A DNA stretch of 64,000 nt, taken from the NCBI RefSeq assembly GCF_001347015.1, contig NZ_CFGI01000011.1, positions 3,743 through 67,742 on the forward strand, written 5' to 3'. The position numbers and the translations under genes are program-made. Below are positions 1-8,645 of the stretch, one piece after another. Source of the DNA: Streptococcus pneumoniae. GTDB lineage: Bacteria; Bacillota; Bacilli; Lactobacillales; Streptococcaceae. How positions within the stretch are numbered: the first letter of the stretch is position 1; the number at the start of each line of letters is the position of its first letter. Under the pieces are notes generated by a model. That model did not search any database. It had not been told where the DNA came from and saw only the letters and a program-made list of their open reading frames with translations.

Positions 1-1442
1 TTTACACCGGCAGTGAAAGGACCTTTTCCTTCAGCTTTTTCAAGATAAGCAGCAGGAACATCGATACTGTCTTTAACGTTATCTTTAACAGCTTTTTCGA
101 CAGTTTCTTTAGCAACTAATCCATTGATGTTGATGTCTACATTTTTAGTAGCAACTAGATTAGTCAAGTCAGCTTTACCGTCTTTATTTCCGTAAACTTT
201 AACAGTAGCTTTATAAGTCTGAGTACCATTAGCACGAAGCTGATCAATTAAATCTTGACCTTGTTTACCAACAGTATTGCCATTTAAGTCTACTTCATAG
301 AAATATTGACCTTTTGTTTTCACATTTTCTCCTAATGGAGATAAAGCAGGATTTTTAGCTGTACCATTATCAGACCATGGTGCCTTGTCAGATGCTTTGA
401 GCAAGAGACGAGTCAACATACCATCACCAGCGAAGAATTCATAAGGAATTACTTGGTTTACACCGGCAGTGAAAGGACCTTTTCCTTCAGCTTTTTCAAG
501 ATAAGCAGCAGGAACATCGATACTGTCTTTAACGTTGTTTTCAACTGCAGAGTTAACATCGCTTCTTGTTACAAGACCGTTCAAGGTAATATTGACTTTA
601 CGTTCCTTGACAACCTTAGTCAAATCAGGTTGATCTCCAGCTGCTTCATAGACAGTCAGGGTAGCTTCATAGGTATTTGTACCATTAGTACGAAGTGTAT
701 CTAATAAATCCTGATCTTGCTTACCTGTAGTGTTACCATTCAAAGATACTTGATAGTAATACTTGCCATCAGGTAAATTTTTCACTGGTGGAATTTTTTC
801 ATTTTTATCCTTACCATTATCTGACCATGGAGCCTTGTCAGATGCTTTGAGCAAGAGACGAGTCAACATACCATCGCCTGCGAAAAGTTCATATTTAAGC
901 GGTTTGTTTACACCAGCCAAGAAAGGACCGGGAACTTTGGCTTGTTCAAGGTAGGCTGCTGGAACATCGATAGTGTCATGAACATCCTCATCGACAGCTT
1001 TTTTAATATCTTCTGCATTTGCTTGTTTCCCATCCGCATCAGCTGTATCTACAGCTCCTTTTAAGACATCTGTTAGCTCTGGATTTTCTTGAGCTTCTTC
1101 ACCTTTTTCAAAAAGTGTATCCAGACGAGAAGGGCTTGTTTCCTCGCTCACTTCAGTTCCTTCTGTAGGTGTAGAAAGTGAATTCGTATTTCCAGCAACG
1201 GCCTCAGGTTTCGCTTGAGCAAGAACGGTGTCTCCCTGAGTTTCTGCTAAGTCACCCTCTTTCGTTACCGATTCCCCTTCAGGTAAGACTTGAGCAGGGG
1301 TTGGATTGAGCCCATCGGCACGTACAGAACTTGGCTGACCAACTAGGACAAAGAAGCCACTAGCCACAACAACTGAGGCAACACCGACACTGAGACGGCG
1401 AATAGACCAACGAGTATATCTTTGATTTGGATTGAATTTCAT
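1..1442 (-). CDS. pavB: PavB-like YSIRK/SSURE surface adhesin, N-terminal part (runs off window)
   Basis: The N-terminal 480 residues of a surface protein are visible; the C-terminus lies beyond position 1. The start ATG is at 1440-1442. A YSIRK-type signal peptide (YTRWSIRRLSVGVAS near residues 9-23) ends near VRADG. An acidic, Pro/Thr-rich segment follows to about residue 130. SSURE-type repeats of about 150 residues come next, recognisable by the recurring words SIDVPAAYLE, FAGDGMLTRLLLKASDKAPWSDNG and DLNGNTVGKQ. The DNA period is 450-456 bp, with repeat starts near 907, 457 and 1. In pneumococci PavB is a sortase-anchored adhesin that binds fibronectin and plasminogen through these repeats. 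The anchor itself is not visible here, so the repeat number and LPXTG motif cannot be checked. Confidence 0.88.
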   Translation of the reverse strand, partial: MKFNPNQRYTRWSIRRLSVGVASVVVASGFFVLVGQPSSVRADGLNPTPAQVLPEGESVTKEGDLAETQGDTVLAQAKPEAVAGNTNSLSTPTEGTEVSEETSPSRLDTLFEKGEEAQENPELTDVLKGAVDTADADGKQANAEDIKKAVDEDVHDTIDVPAAYLEQAKVPGPFLAGVNKPLKYELFAGDGMLTRLLLKASDKAPWSDNGKDKNEKIPPVKNLPDGKYYYQVSLNGNTTGKQDQDLLDTLRTNGTNTYEATLTVYEAAGDQPDLTKVVKERKVNITLNGLVTRSDVNSAVENNVKDSIDVPAAYLEKAEGKGPFTAGVNQVIPYEFFAGDGMLTRLLLKASDKAPWSDNGTAKNPALSPLGENVKTKGQYFYEVDLNGNTVGKQGQDLIDQLRANGTQTYKATVKVYGNKDGKADLTNLVATKNVDININGLVAKETVEKAVKDNVKDSIDVPAAYLEKAEGKGPFTAGV

Positions 1443-1557
1443 AGGATTCTCCTTAGAGTTTTTCTTTATTTGATGACTCTAGTATAATCTCCTAAAATTA
1501 AAAAGGACTAAGAAAAAGTTAAAATTTTTCTTAAATCCCTCTTATAAAATACTTATA

Positions 1558-2574
1558 TCAATTAAATCCATAAACAGATTTGGTGATTTGATAGACGACA
1601 TTGGACAGTTTGCGAGCTGGCAAGACTGAATGTTTGGTCAAACGGCTGAGCATGGTCTTACGGATAGCCTGAAAAACCTCTGGATTTTCCTGCTGAATAT
1701 AGGTCCACAGCTCCCGTTTTTTGGCAAGATGCTCCGCTGTTCCAGCTCGGTTGAGCAGGGCACTGGAAATCACCGTCGTGATTTCAATATGATTCAGCAG
1801 ATATTCTCGCATTTTGGGGTGGCTTACTTGGGATAAATCAAGCTGGTCTACCAAGAGTCGATTGACCTTGAGTTGCTGGTCAATGCGCTTAATCATCACT
1901 TGCTCATTGACAGACTGGTCCTCACGCCCAATCAAATAACGATAGAAATCGACAGGCAGATAGTACATGGTCTTGACCTGCTGGAGGGGGGTAAAGACAA
2001 AGAGATTGTCGACATAAAAAGTATGTTCAGGCAGTTGGAACTGGCTCGCTCGCAACAAATCTGTCCGATAAATCAGCGAGTGCATCATGATATACTGGCC
2101 TTTGGAGAAATTTCCGACCTGATCCCAGCCAAAAATCTGCTGGACAGGCAAGACTGACTCGTAACTCATACTCTTCTTACGAGACTGACCTTCCTTTTCA
2201 TAGACAAAATTAGTCACAAAGGCATCCACCTCTTGACCCTCGCTCTCAAGTTCCTGCAAGGTTTCCAAAATTTTCAGGTAAGCACGAGGATCCACCCAGT
2301 CATCACTGTCAACTACTTTAAAATAGCGCCCAGAAGCCTCTGCCAAGCCACGATTGACCGCACCGCCATGGCCCTTATTTTCCTGATAAATGGCTCTAAC
2401 GATGCTAGGATACTTTCTGGCTAAACGCTCAGCGATTTCCTGAGTCTGGTCCTGAGACCCATCATTGATAATCAAAATCTCAACTTGCTCACCACCAATC
2501 ACTAGCGATTCCACACAGTAATGAAGATAGGCTGCGGCATTATAGCTAGGAATGGCGATAGACAATAACTTCAT
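1558..2574 (-). CDS. Family 2 glycosyltransferase
   Basis: The gene encodes 338 residues. The N-terminal GT-A fold is shown by SIAIPSYNAAAYL at residues 5-17, INDGSQDQT at 36-44 and the metal/nucleotide-binding DSDDW near residue 89. The C-terminal 200 residues lack obvious membrane segments, so it is probably a cytosolic or peripheral enzyme that transfers a sugar from a nucleotide donor to an unknown acceptor. It lies between trkA and pavB on the same strand, which is the usual pneumococcal arrangement. Whether it modifies PavB or a glycolipid cannot be told from the sequence. Confidence 0.85.
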   Translation of the reverse strand: MKLLSIAIPSYNAAAYLHYCVESLVIGGEQVEILIINDGSQDQTQEIAERLARKYPSIVRAIYQENKGHGGAVNRGLAEASGRYFKVVDSDDWVDPRAYLKILETLQELESEGQEVDAFVTNFVYEKEGQSRKKSMSYESVLPVQQIFGWDQVGNFSKGQYIMMHSLIYRTDLLRASQFQLPEHTFYVDNLFVFTPLQQVKTMYYLPVDFYRYLIGREDQSVNEQVMIKRIDQQLKVNRLLVDQLDLSQVSHPKMREYLLNHIEITTVISSALLNRAGTAEHLAKKRELWTYIQQENPEVFQAIRKTMLSRLTKHSVLPARKLSNVVYQITKSVYGFN

Positions 2575-2606
2575 AATCTGCTCCTTTAGGGGACTGATTT
2601 TTTCTT

Positions 2607-2812
2607 ATACTCTTCGAAAATCTCTTCAAACCGCATCAACGTCGCCTTGCCGTAGATATCATAGGTATAGGTAACTGACTTCGTCAGTCTTATCCACAAC
2701 CTCAAAACGGTGTTTTGAGCTGACTTCGTCAGTTCTATCTGCAACCTCAAAGCAGTGTTTTGAGCAGTCTGCGGCTAGTTTCCTAGTTTGATCTTTGATT
2801 TTCATTGAGTAT
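2607..2812. repeat. BOX element (boxA-boxB-boxB-boxC)
   Basis: Starts with boxA (TATACTCTTCGAAAATCTC), contains two boxB units that each include TGACTTCGTCAGT and a TTTTGAGC end, and finishes with boxC (TTTGATTTTCATTGAGTAT). It occupies most of the gap between trkA and the glycosyltransferase. BOX elements are imperfect inverted repeats dispersed through pneumococcal and mitis-group genomes. Confidence 0.9.
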
Positions 2813-2916
2813 TACTCTCTCTTGTCACTTCTTTCTATTTTACCATAAAGTCCAGCCTTTGAAGAACTTTTACTAGAATACAAGGGGGTCTATCTCTATT
2901 TGCCATCTTGGACATC

Positions 2917-2941
2917 AAAAAAGAGGGAAGCTCCCTCTTTT
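2917..2941 (-). terminator. Terminator after trkA
   Basis: A perfect stem (AAAAGAGGGA pairing with TCCCTCTTTT, 3-nt loop) overlaps the trkA stop codon and is followed on the minus strand by a T run. Confidence 0.8.
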
Positions 2942-3605
2942 ACGAATTCAATGCTGCTAGGGTATCCAAATACTGGTTGTTGATGACTGCCAAAATATAG
3001 GTATCTGCCTTCAAAAGGTCATCTGGTCCAAATTCAACATCCAATGGGGAATTTTCCTGCTCTCGGAAGCCCAAAATATTCAGATTGTATTTGCCACGGA
3101 GGTCTAATTCACTCAGACTTTGACCTGCCCAAGACTGAGGAATTTTCATCTCCACAATAGAGACATTCTTATCCAACTGAAAGACATCAACACTATTATG
3201 GAAAAGAATGGTCTGTGCTAGGGACTGCCCCATTTCATACTCTGGCGAGATAACCGAATCAGCTCCAATCTTTTCTAGCACTTTCTTAGCTGTATGGCTT
3301 TTGACCTTAGCAATAACAGTCGGTACTCCCAAACTCTTACAGTGCATAACCGCAAGCACACTCGACTCCAGATTTTCACCTGTCGCGACTACAACGGTAT
3401 CGCAGGTATCAATTCCTGCTGATCTCAATAATTCTTCATCTGTGATGTCGCCAATCACTCCACGCGCCAAAACTGGCTCAAACTGATTGATGCGCTCTGC
3501 GTGGTCATCAATAGCGATAATATTCATATCCTGCTTGGCTAGGGCAGCTAGGACACTGCTCCCAAAAATTCCCAAGCCTAAAATTCCAATCGTACGATCT
3601 GACAT
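2940..3605 (-). CDS. trkA: Trk/Ktr potassium uptake regulatory subunit (RCK protein)
   Basis: The gene encodes 221 residues from the ATG at 3605; a longer reading from 3626 would overlap the trkH stop, and the chosen ATG follows an AAAGGAAAG ribosome binding site. The nucleotide-binding RCK_N domain begins with GILGLGIFGSSV (GxGxxG). Residues after about 135 form an RCK_C domain. It is the cytosolic NAD(H)/ATP-sensing or c-di-AMP-sensing gate of a Ktr/Trk potassium channel. It starts 13 bases after trkH, so the two form an operon that ends in the terminator just downstream. Confidence 0.9.
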   Translation of the reverse strand: MSDRTIGILGLGIFGSSVLAALAKQDMNIIAIDDHAERINQFEPVLARGVIGDITDEELLRSAGIDTCDTVVVATGENLESSVLAVMHCKSLGVPTVIAKVKSHTAKKVLEKIGADSVISPEYEMGQSLAQTILFHNSVDVFQLDKNVSIVEMKIPQSWAGQSLSELDLRGKYNLNILGFREQENSPLDVEFGPDDLLKADTYILAVINNQYLDTLAALNS

Positions 3606-3618
3606 GCTCTTTCCTTTC

Positions 3619-4998
3619 TTAACCAATACTAATATCTGCTTTCATATAGTGAATCATATCTTTCTTTTCTGGATGGTAATCTGCTAGACTGACCAGCAGG
3701 GTCAAGGGACCAATTCGTCCGATAAACATGAGAACCATAATCACACTTAGAGCTAATTTCCCTAAATCTGGAGTTAAATTTGCCGTCACTCCGACTGTCC
3801 CAAGAGCAGAAATGGTTTCAAATATGAGGTGGATAAAGGGAGGATTTCCCTTGGCTGTCATCCCTAGTAAAATCAAGCCCAGCAAGAAGGTCATCAAAAA
3901 GATAATAAAGACACTAAAGGATTTTTGAACCGTTCGCGGCGCAATCGTCCGTCTCGCAACATTGGCATGAGGCAAGCCTAGAAGCTCACTTCGTGCAAAG
4001 ACCAAGAGGACAAAAAATGTGGTAATCTTGAGCCCCCCAGCTGTTCCTCCTGGAGCCCCACCTAAAAACATCTGCAAGATATAAATCAATAAGGTAACAG
4101 GACGAGCCATACTGTAATCAATTGTCCCAAAACCAGCCGTTCTCATGCTGACAGTTTGGAAAAAACTGACCAAGACCTTATCTGCAACAGGGAGATTGCC
4201 AATCGTCCCTGCATTGTTCCATTCAAGAACGAGACTGCTCACCGTCCCAAAAGCTAGTAGCCCCACCGTTAGTAATAAAACCAGTTTGGTGTGAAAATGC
4301 AGGCGCCCTTTTTTCTTTTTCCCTATATGCGTAGCAAGGTCAAACCAGACCATAAATCCAAGACCACCTGTGATAATCAAGCCTGCGATGACCAGATTGA
4401 CCAAGGGATCAGTCTGAAAAGCAATCAAGCTCGTACTTCCAAAATTATCAAAACCTGCATTACAGAAGGCGGATATAGCTAGAAAAATAGCACTAAAGAG
4501 ACCGCGCCCCCAGCCAAGTTGAGGAACAAAACGAAAACTGAGGAATAAAGCTCCTAAACCCTCAACCAAAAAAGTCGTGAGAAAAATAGAATAGACAAAC
4601 TTTCTCAAAGATCGAGTCTCTCCATAACTAAAACTATCCTGAATAGTTGCACGGCTACGAAGACTAAGCTTTTGCTTGCTCTGGATATAGAAAACCCCAA
4701 TAAAGGTCATGAGCCCCAGACCACCAATCTGAATCAAGAACATACAAATGAGCTGACCCCAAATATTGTAGGTGGCAGCGACAGGCTGGGTAAAAAGACC
4801 TGTCACACAGACCATGGATACAGTTGTAAAGAGATGATCAAAATAAGTCGCTCGAGAGCTAGGCACTTGGACAAAAGGCAAGCTCAAAAGAAGAGAACCT
4901 AGTAAAATGACCAAGGCGAAACTCAAAAAAATACGACGGGCTGGCGACAAACGAGATAAGCCTAGCTCTATTTTTTCCTTAGATAATTTGAATAACAT
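3619..4998 (-). CDS. trkH: Trk/Ktr-type potassium transporter, membrane subunit
   Basis: 459 residues with eight or more hydrophobic segments. Four M1-P-M2 pore repeats are visible through their selectivity-filter glycines: VCVTGLF (about residue 65), AFCNAGFD, MRTAGFG and LGTVGVTA. This is the K+-translocating subunit and it works with the RCK protein encoded immediately downstream. The length and the four filters suit an intact KtrB/TrkH protein. Confidence 0.92.
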   Translation of the reverse strand: MLFKLSKEKIELGLSRLSPARRIFLSFALVILLGSLLLSLPFVQVPSSRATYFDHLFTTVSMVCVTGLFTQPVAATYNIWGQLICMFLIQIGGLGLMTFIGVFYIQSKQKLSLRSRATIQDSFSYGETRSLRKFVYSIFLTTFLVEGLGALFLSFRFVPQLGWGRGLFSAIFLAISAFCNAGFDNFGSTSLIAFQTDPLVNLVIAGLIITGGLGFMVWFDLATHIGKKKKGRLHFHTKLVLLLTVGLLAFGTVSSLVLEWNNAGTIGNLPVADKVLVSFFQTVSMRTAGFGTIDYSMARPVTLLIYILQMFLGGAPGGTAGGLKITTFFVLLVFARSELLGLPHANVARRTIAPRTVQKSFSVFIIFLMTFLLGLILLGMTAKGNPPFIHLIFETISALGTVGVTANLTPDLGKLALSVIMVLMFIGRIGPLTLLVSLADYHPEKKDMIHYMKADISIG

Positions 4999-5180
4999 GT
5001 TTCCATTGTACCATAAAAAGCTCGAAATGACTTAGATAGGATAAGGCAAAATCCACTAACACCAAGCCTAAAAAATGCCACCTTTTTGTTGATAGCCTAG
5101 GCAAGAACAAGCCTCGTTCAAGAGTTCATGATAATGTGACTGTAAGGCAGGAGCTGTTAACGCCAGCTACTCTATATGCT

Positions 5181-5270
5181 TTTCAGGAGAAAATGAAGTA
5201 AATCTCCCCACAATAAACGCATAGTATCAAAGTTTTCATCACCTGATATGATGCGCTTTTTCTGATTTTA
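5181..5270 (+). repeat. Dispersed hairpin repeat, copy 1
   Basis: This segment (CAGGAGAAAATGAAGTAAAT, then CTCCCCACAATAAACGCATAG, ending ATGCGCTTTTTCTGATTTT) recurs at 8646-8736. Its 3' half can fold as a CGCAT...ATGCG stem followed by T residues, so it can act as a plus-strand terminator. No gene was found in the surrounding gap 4999-5387. Confidence 0.6.
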
Positions 5271-5387
5271 AAAATTTTTCCCAATCTCAACATGCGTCCG
5301 AAAAGAGGAAGATGACCTCGTTTAAACATATTTTTGCAAAGTATGAGCTAGACATTTTATGATAAAGCAGACCTTTTGTCAGCATAA

Positions 5388-6152
5388 CTAAAGGAGGTGA
5401 ACACTTGCTAAACTCAGTTCTAGCGCCTTATCAAAAGCTTCCGATCCCCAATCACGACTATCGTACTGGTCCAAATCCGCTAGAGAATCAGCTGTAAACA
5501 ACAACTCTCCCCAGAGAACCCCACGCAATTGAGCTACTGCCGCAAGAGCAGAACACTCCATCTCCACAACAGCACAGCCTTCTTCCTTGCGATATGCCAC
5601 CTTTTCAGCCGTTTCTCGGTAAAAACCGTCTGTCGTCCAGGTCATGACTTCTTCATAGGGAATCCCTCTGGCCTCCAAAACGTGCTCAATAGCAGCAATA
5701 GCCTCTGGCTGCATTTCCATATAACGAGAAGGTGCCACATAGTGATAGCTAGCTCCTTCATCTCGTAAAGCCCGAACAGGAACTAGAAAGGCATTTTCTT
5801 CTATATCGGCTAGCACACCACAGGTACCTGTGGAAATAATCTGCTCCACACCATAGCCAATCAACCAATCCATAAACTGGGCTGCTGGAGCTGAACCAAC
5901 AGGAGCCTGAGCCAGACAAATTTCCTCGTCCTTGTAGTTCACGACGTAGACTGGATAGGTTTTGGTGGCAGAAATGAATTCGCTGACACAGTTGGCCCCT
6001 ACTTCCCTAGCATAGCGGTCAATCTCCTCACCTAAAAAAGCATAGACACACTTCTTGGGCAAGTGTAAGTCCAGCCTCTCGTGATCAGGCATGATAACCG
6101 CCTGAGGATTGTCATCAAACTCTAAAATAGGAATCGCGTGTTTCTGAATCAT
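5388..6152 (-). CDS. Nucleoside phosphorylase family protein (PNP/UDP superfamily)
   Basis: 254 residues, preceded by a strong GAGGAGGT site. The fold is supported by SVPVGSAPAAQFMDWL-like and ISTGTCGVL segments (about residues 105-115) and by the ribose-binding signature VVEMECSALAAVA (about residue 190), where the Met-Glu pair contacts the nucleoside sugar. The family performs phosphorolysis of purine or uridine nucleosides in the cytosol. The substrate is not certain. The gene has no obvious operon partner. Confidence 0.85.
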   Translation of the reverse strand: MIQKHAIPILEFDDNPQAVIMPDHERLDLHLPKKCVYAFLGEEIDRYAREVGANCVSEFISATKTYPVYVVNYKDEEICLAQAPVGSAPAAQFMDWLIGYGVEQIISTGTCGVLADIEENAFLVPVRALRDEGASYHYVAPSRYMEMQPEAIAAIEHVLEARGIPYEEVMTWTTDGFYRETAEKVAYRKEEGCAVVEMECSALAAVAQLRGVLWGELLFTADSLADLDQYDSRDWGSEAFDKALELSLASVHLL

Positions 6153-6245
6153 AACTTACCTCCTCTAATTTTGTACTATTGTATCAAAAGCTGACAGAGT
6201 GTCAAGGAGGGGGCTGAGAATAAAAACAATACAATCGCAATATTT

Positions 6246-6348
6246 TTGACAGAGACTCTTTTTAATGGTACAATGGACTTGCTTAAAAGTTCGATGAAAT
6301 AAGCATATAAGAAAACACCACCGGTTGCCGCCAGTGGTGTTTTTTTGC
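6246..6348 (+). ncRNA. Antitoxin RNA of Fst-type type I TA locus 1 (with promoter)
   Basis: A consensus sigma-A promoter (TTGACA at 6246-6251, 17-bp spacer, TACAAT at 6269-6274) predicts a plus-strand RNA of about 65 nt starting near 6281. It contains a 26-bp repeat (6287-6312) and ends at the stem AAAACACCAC/GTGGTGTTTT with a T run. The toxin RNA converges on the same bidirectional terminator from the other side and carries the second repeat copy. This is the arrangement of the par/fst locus of enterococcal plasmids, where the antisense RNA pairs at the direct repeats. Confidence 0.75.
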
Positions 6349-6490
6349 GCTTGCTCAAGGCGCTCAGGCTATTTCTTTTTCTTGTCGCATTTGCTTGCTA
6401 CAAATCGGATAAGCCACTCCGATAAGACATTCGCTAGTGTACCAGCAAGAATAGGTAGCAAGACAAGTTCGATGAAATAAGCACATAAGA
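6287..6490. repeat. 26-bp direct repeats DRa/DRb of TA locus 1
   Basis: Copies at 6287-6312 and 6465-6490 (AAGTTCGATGAAATAAGCA, then T or C, then ATAAGA) differ at one position. One lies in the antitoxin RNA and the other spans the toxin translation start. The shared terminator lies between them (6312-6343). Confidence 0.85.
6312..6348. terminator. Bidirectional terminator shared by toxin and antitoxin RNAs (locus 1)
   Basis: Perfect 10-bp stem 6312-6321/6334-6343 with A runs and T runs on both sides, so it can end the plus-strand antitoxin RNA and the minus-strand toxin mRNA. Confidence 0.8.
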
Positions 6491-6494
6491 TCAC
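6369..6494 (-). CDS. Fst-like small hydrophobic toxin (type I TA locus 1)
   Basis: Up to 41 residues with one hydrophobic helix (LLPILAGTLANVLSEWL) and a basic tail (CDKKKK), the composition of Fst/holin-like type I toxins. A perfect extended Shine-Dalgarno sequence (AGGAGGTGATC) overlaps the first possible codon, a GTG at 6492-6494. The nearest ATG (6484-6486) is in another frame and encodes a non-hydrophobic peptide, so the exact start is unresolved. The minus-strand promoter has a -10 TACAAT at 6531-6536 with a weak -35. In this family, overproduction damages the membrane unless the antitoxin RNA blocks translation. Confidence 0.65.
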   Translation of the reverse strand: MILCAYFIELVLLPILAGTLANVLSEWLIRFVASKCDKKKK

Positions 6495-6764
6495 CTCCTG
6501 CCTGCGCAGTCTAGTGTTTGCGATCTTACTATTGTATCATCTTTGACTGAAAATAAGTAGAAAAATCATTGACATCATCTATTCAGCTAGAAAAACTCTC
6601 TCCTACACTAGTACTTCTTGTATCAAAAACCATTCTAGTTACTAGATGATTTAAAATTGCTTAATAAAGCAAACTTGCTAAGATATAGAGTAGATAAATG
6701 TGGGTTGGGTAAAAGATGATGAAACCTACAAAAAAGAAACAACACCCGCTGTTCCTTTTTACTT

Positions 6765-7322
6765 CTATTCCACAGGTATCTCCTTAATCACACGCGCAGG
6801 ATTACCAGCTAGGACAACATTGTCCCCAAAGGACTTGGTAATGACAGCCCCTGCTCCTGCGACGACGTTATTCCCAAGTGTGACCCCAGGCAGGACAATG
6901 ACGCCACCACCAGCCCAGAAATTGTCTCCGATAGTAATAGGCTTGCCGTATTCCACACCTGAATTGCGTTCCTGCGGGTCCAATGGATGGAGGGGAGTCA
7001 AGAACTGACAGTTGGGACCAATCATAGCATTGTCCCCAATACGAATCGGACAAACATCCAGCATGGTCAAGTTCCAATTAGAATAAAAATTTTCCCCTAG
7101 ATGAATATTGACCCCATAATCGACCACCAGGCGTGGATTGACATATAGATTTTTCCCAGTCGATCCAAACCAAACCTTAATGATTTCAGCTCCCTTTAAG
7201 GGGTCTTCTTCCTTGTTAAAGGCAGCCTGTTTTTGGCGAGAAGCCGCAGCCAAGGCCCGCAATTCTGGGTTTGACGGACTGTAAAACTCTCCTGCTATCA
7301 TTTTCTGGTATTCACTGGTCAT
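6765..7322 (-). CDS. Maltose/galactoside-type O-acetyltransferase (LbH hexapeptide)
   Basis: 185 residues from the ATG at 7322, which has AAGGAG 9 bases upstream. The N-terminal MAC domain is shown by MIAGEFYSPSNPEL. It is followed by left-handed beta-helix hexapeptide repeats (IGDNAMIGPN, IGDNFWAGGGVIVLPGVTLG, VVAGAGAVI). The catalytic histidine is probably in FLTPLHPLDPQERN. It transfers acetyl from acetyl-CoA to a sugar hydroxyl; the physiological acceptor is unknown. It stands alone between the TA locus and a BOX element. Confidence 0.88.
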   Translation of the reverse strand: MTSEYQKMIAGEFYSPSNPELRALAAASRQKQAAFNKEEDPLKGAEIIKVWFGSTGKNLYVNPRLVVDYGVNIHLGENFYSNWNLTMLDVCPIRIGDNAMIGPNCQFLTPLHPLDPQERNSGVEYGKPITIGDNFWAGGGVIVLPGVTLGNNVVAGAGAVITKSFGDNVVLAGNPARVIKEIPVE

Positions 7323-7401
7323 TGCATTCTTCTCCTTATTCCCTACTATCATATCAAATTTTCTACATATCTGACTAGGATAAGGAGCACTTTCTACAAT
7401 T

Positions 7402-7645
7402 TATACTCTTCGAAAATCTCTTCAAACCGCATCAACGTCGCCTTGCCGTAGGTATATGATACTGACTTCGTCAGTTCTATCTGCAACCTCAAAACGGTGT
7501 TTTGAGCTGACTTCGTCAGTTCTATCTGCAACCTCAAAACGGTGTTTTGAGCTGACTTCGTTAGTTCTATCTGCAACCTCAAGACAGTGTTTTGAGCAGC
7601 CTGCGGCTAGTTTCCTAGTTTACTCTTTGATTTTCATTGAGTATT
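7402..7645. repeat. BOX element (boxA-boxB-boxB-boxB-boxC)
   Basis: It has the same boxA and boxC ends as the copy at 2.6 kb but three consecutive boxB units, each with TGACTTCGT(C/T)AGTTCTATC. Reading frames inside it are repeat artefacts. Confidence 0.9.
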
Positions 7646-7667
7646 AGATGCTGGTCTTTATCACATC

Positions 7668-8522
7668 CTATCTAGCTAAGCGGATACGCGTCACGATTCC
7701 ATCTGGGTCTGTCACTTCCAACTGAGTTGATGTCAGCCACTTGATAGGCGCCTCAACTTCTTGTCCTCTTTCGGCAATTGCTAGAAGTTCTTCTTTGCTT
7801 GCGACTTCAATGACATAGTAGGCCAAGCCGGGTAAACCTTGTTCACGTCTGGTTAGCCTTTTTCCTCCCCACTCGTTGACCGCTAAATGATGATGATAAT
7901 CCCCAGACGCAATCCAACTAGCACTAGGTAGACTAAATTTATCCTCTAGTCCTAAAACCTTTTGATAAAACTGGCTTGCTGCTTGACTATCCTTGACAGA
8001 AAGATGGATATGCCCCATGCGCGTAGTAGAGGCTATCTCAAAAGGTTCTACTTTACGTCCCATCTCATATATTTCTTGAGCAGATAAGGCTTCGGTCACT
8101 CCGACAATGCGCCCATCCTCACGAATATTCCAGTCCTCTACAGGCTTATCCCAATAAATTTCAATCCCGTTCCCTTCTAAATCTTCCAGATAGATTGCTT
8201 CACTGTAGCCATGATCCGCCCCACCGACTAGCTTGATTTGGAGCTCTGCTATATGCTTAAACAGATTTGCCAAATCCTCACGACTTGGTAAAAGGATAGC
8301 TAGGTGATAGAGACCATAGTGATCTTGCACCTCCTCTAGCCTGTCTGTTTTCAGTAAATGAACCAAAGCCTTTCCACCAGCTCCTAAAATACTTTCAGAT
8401 TCTGTCTGAGAAAGGATTTCTAAACCTAGAATCTGATGATAGAAGGCAGTCTGACTTGCCAAATCCTTTACATTTAAAACTGCCTCTGCCAAATAAATCT
8501 TACTATTGTATGCGTAGGTCAT
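7668..8522 (-). CDS. Two-domain glyoxalase/extradiol dioxygenase-like (VOC) protein
   Basis: 284 residues with two tandem VOC modules. The first covers about residues 9-125 (AVLNVKDLASQTAFYHQILGLE) and the second about 165-280 (GHIHLSVKDSQAASQFYQKVLGL). Metal-ligand candidates are His169/His171 in GHIHL and the glutamates in GNGIEIYWD and later strands. This pattern resembles CatE-type ring-cleaving or detoxifying enzymes. The promoter carries a perfect inverted repeat next to the -10, which suggests repression by a MarR/TetR-like protein sensing the toxic substrate. No such regulator is encoded nearby. Confidence 0.83.
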   Translation of the reverse strand: MTYAYNSKIYLAEAVLNVKDLASQTAFYHQILGLEILSQTESESILGAGGKALVHLLKTDRLEEVQDHYGLYHLAILLPSREDLANLFKHIAELQIKLVGGADHGYSEAIYLEDLEGNGIEIYWDKPVEDWNIREDGRIVGVTEALSAQEIYEMGRKVEPFEIASTTRMGHIHLSVKDSQAASQFYQKVLGLEDKFSLPSASWIASGDYHHHLAVNEWGGKRLTRREQGLPGLAYYVIEVASKEELLAIAERGQEVEAPIKWLTSTQLEVTDPDGIVTRIRLAR

Positions 8523-8544
8523 CTATTTCTCCTTTGTTCTTTTT

Positions 8545-8596
8545 GTTGTAACTTTATTTGTTACAACATTATACTCCTTTTTTTACTTGCAGTCAA
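8545..8596 (-). promoter_or_regulatory. Promoter with overlapping palindromic operator for the VOC gene
   Basis: On the minus strand TTGACT (8591-8596), a 17-bp spacer and TATAAT (8568-8573) form a near-consensus sigma-A promoter. Directly downstream lies a perfect inverted repeat, GTTGTAAC-N7-GTTACAAC (8545-8567), positioned over the transcription start, which is a typical repressor site. Confidence 0.8.
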
Positions 8597-8645
8597 GTAG
8601 AACAACTCAGATAGCAGGACAAAACGATGTTGGGTAAAAAGTCGA

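Noticed and set aside
6176-6358. 60-codon minus-strand ORF across the first TA locus
   Set aside because: It reads through the antitoxin promoter and the shared terminator stem; the promoter, repeat and terminator layout explains this DNA better.
7394-7647. Overlapping ORFs with internal repeats (RLQIELTKSAQNTV on minus, TSSVLSATSKRCFE on plus)
   Set aside because: They are translations of the tandem boxB units of a BOX element.
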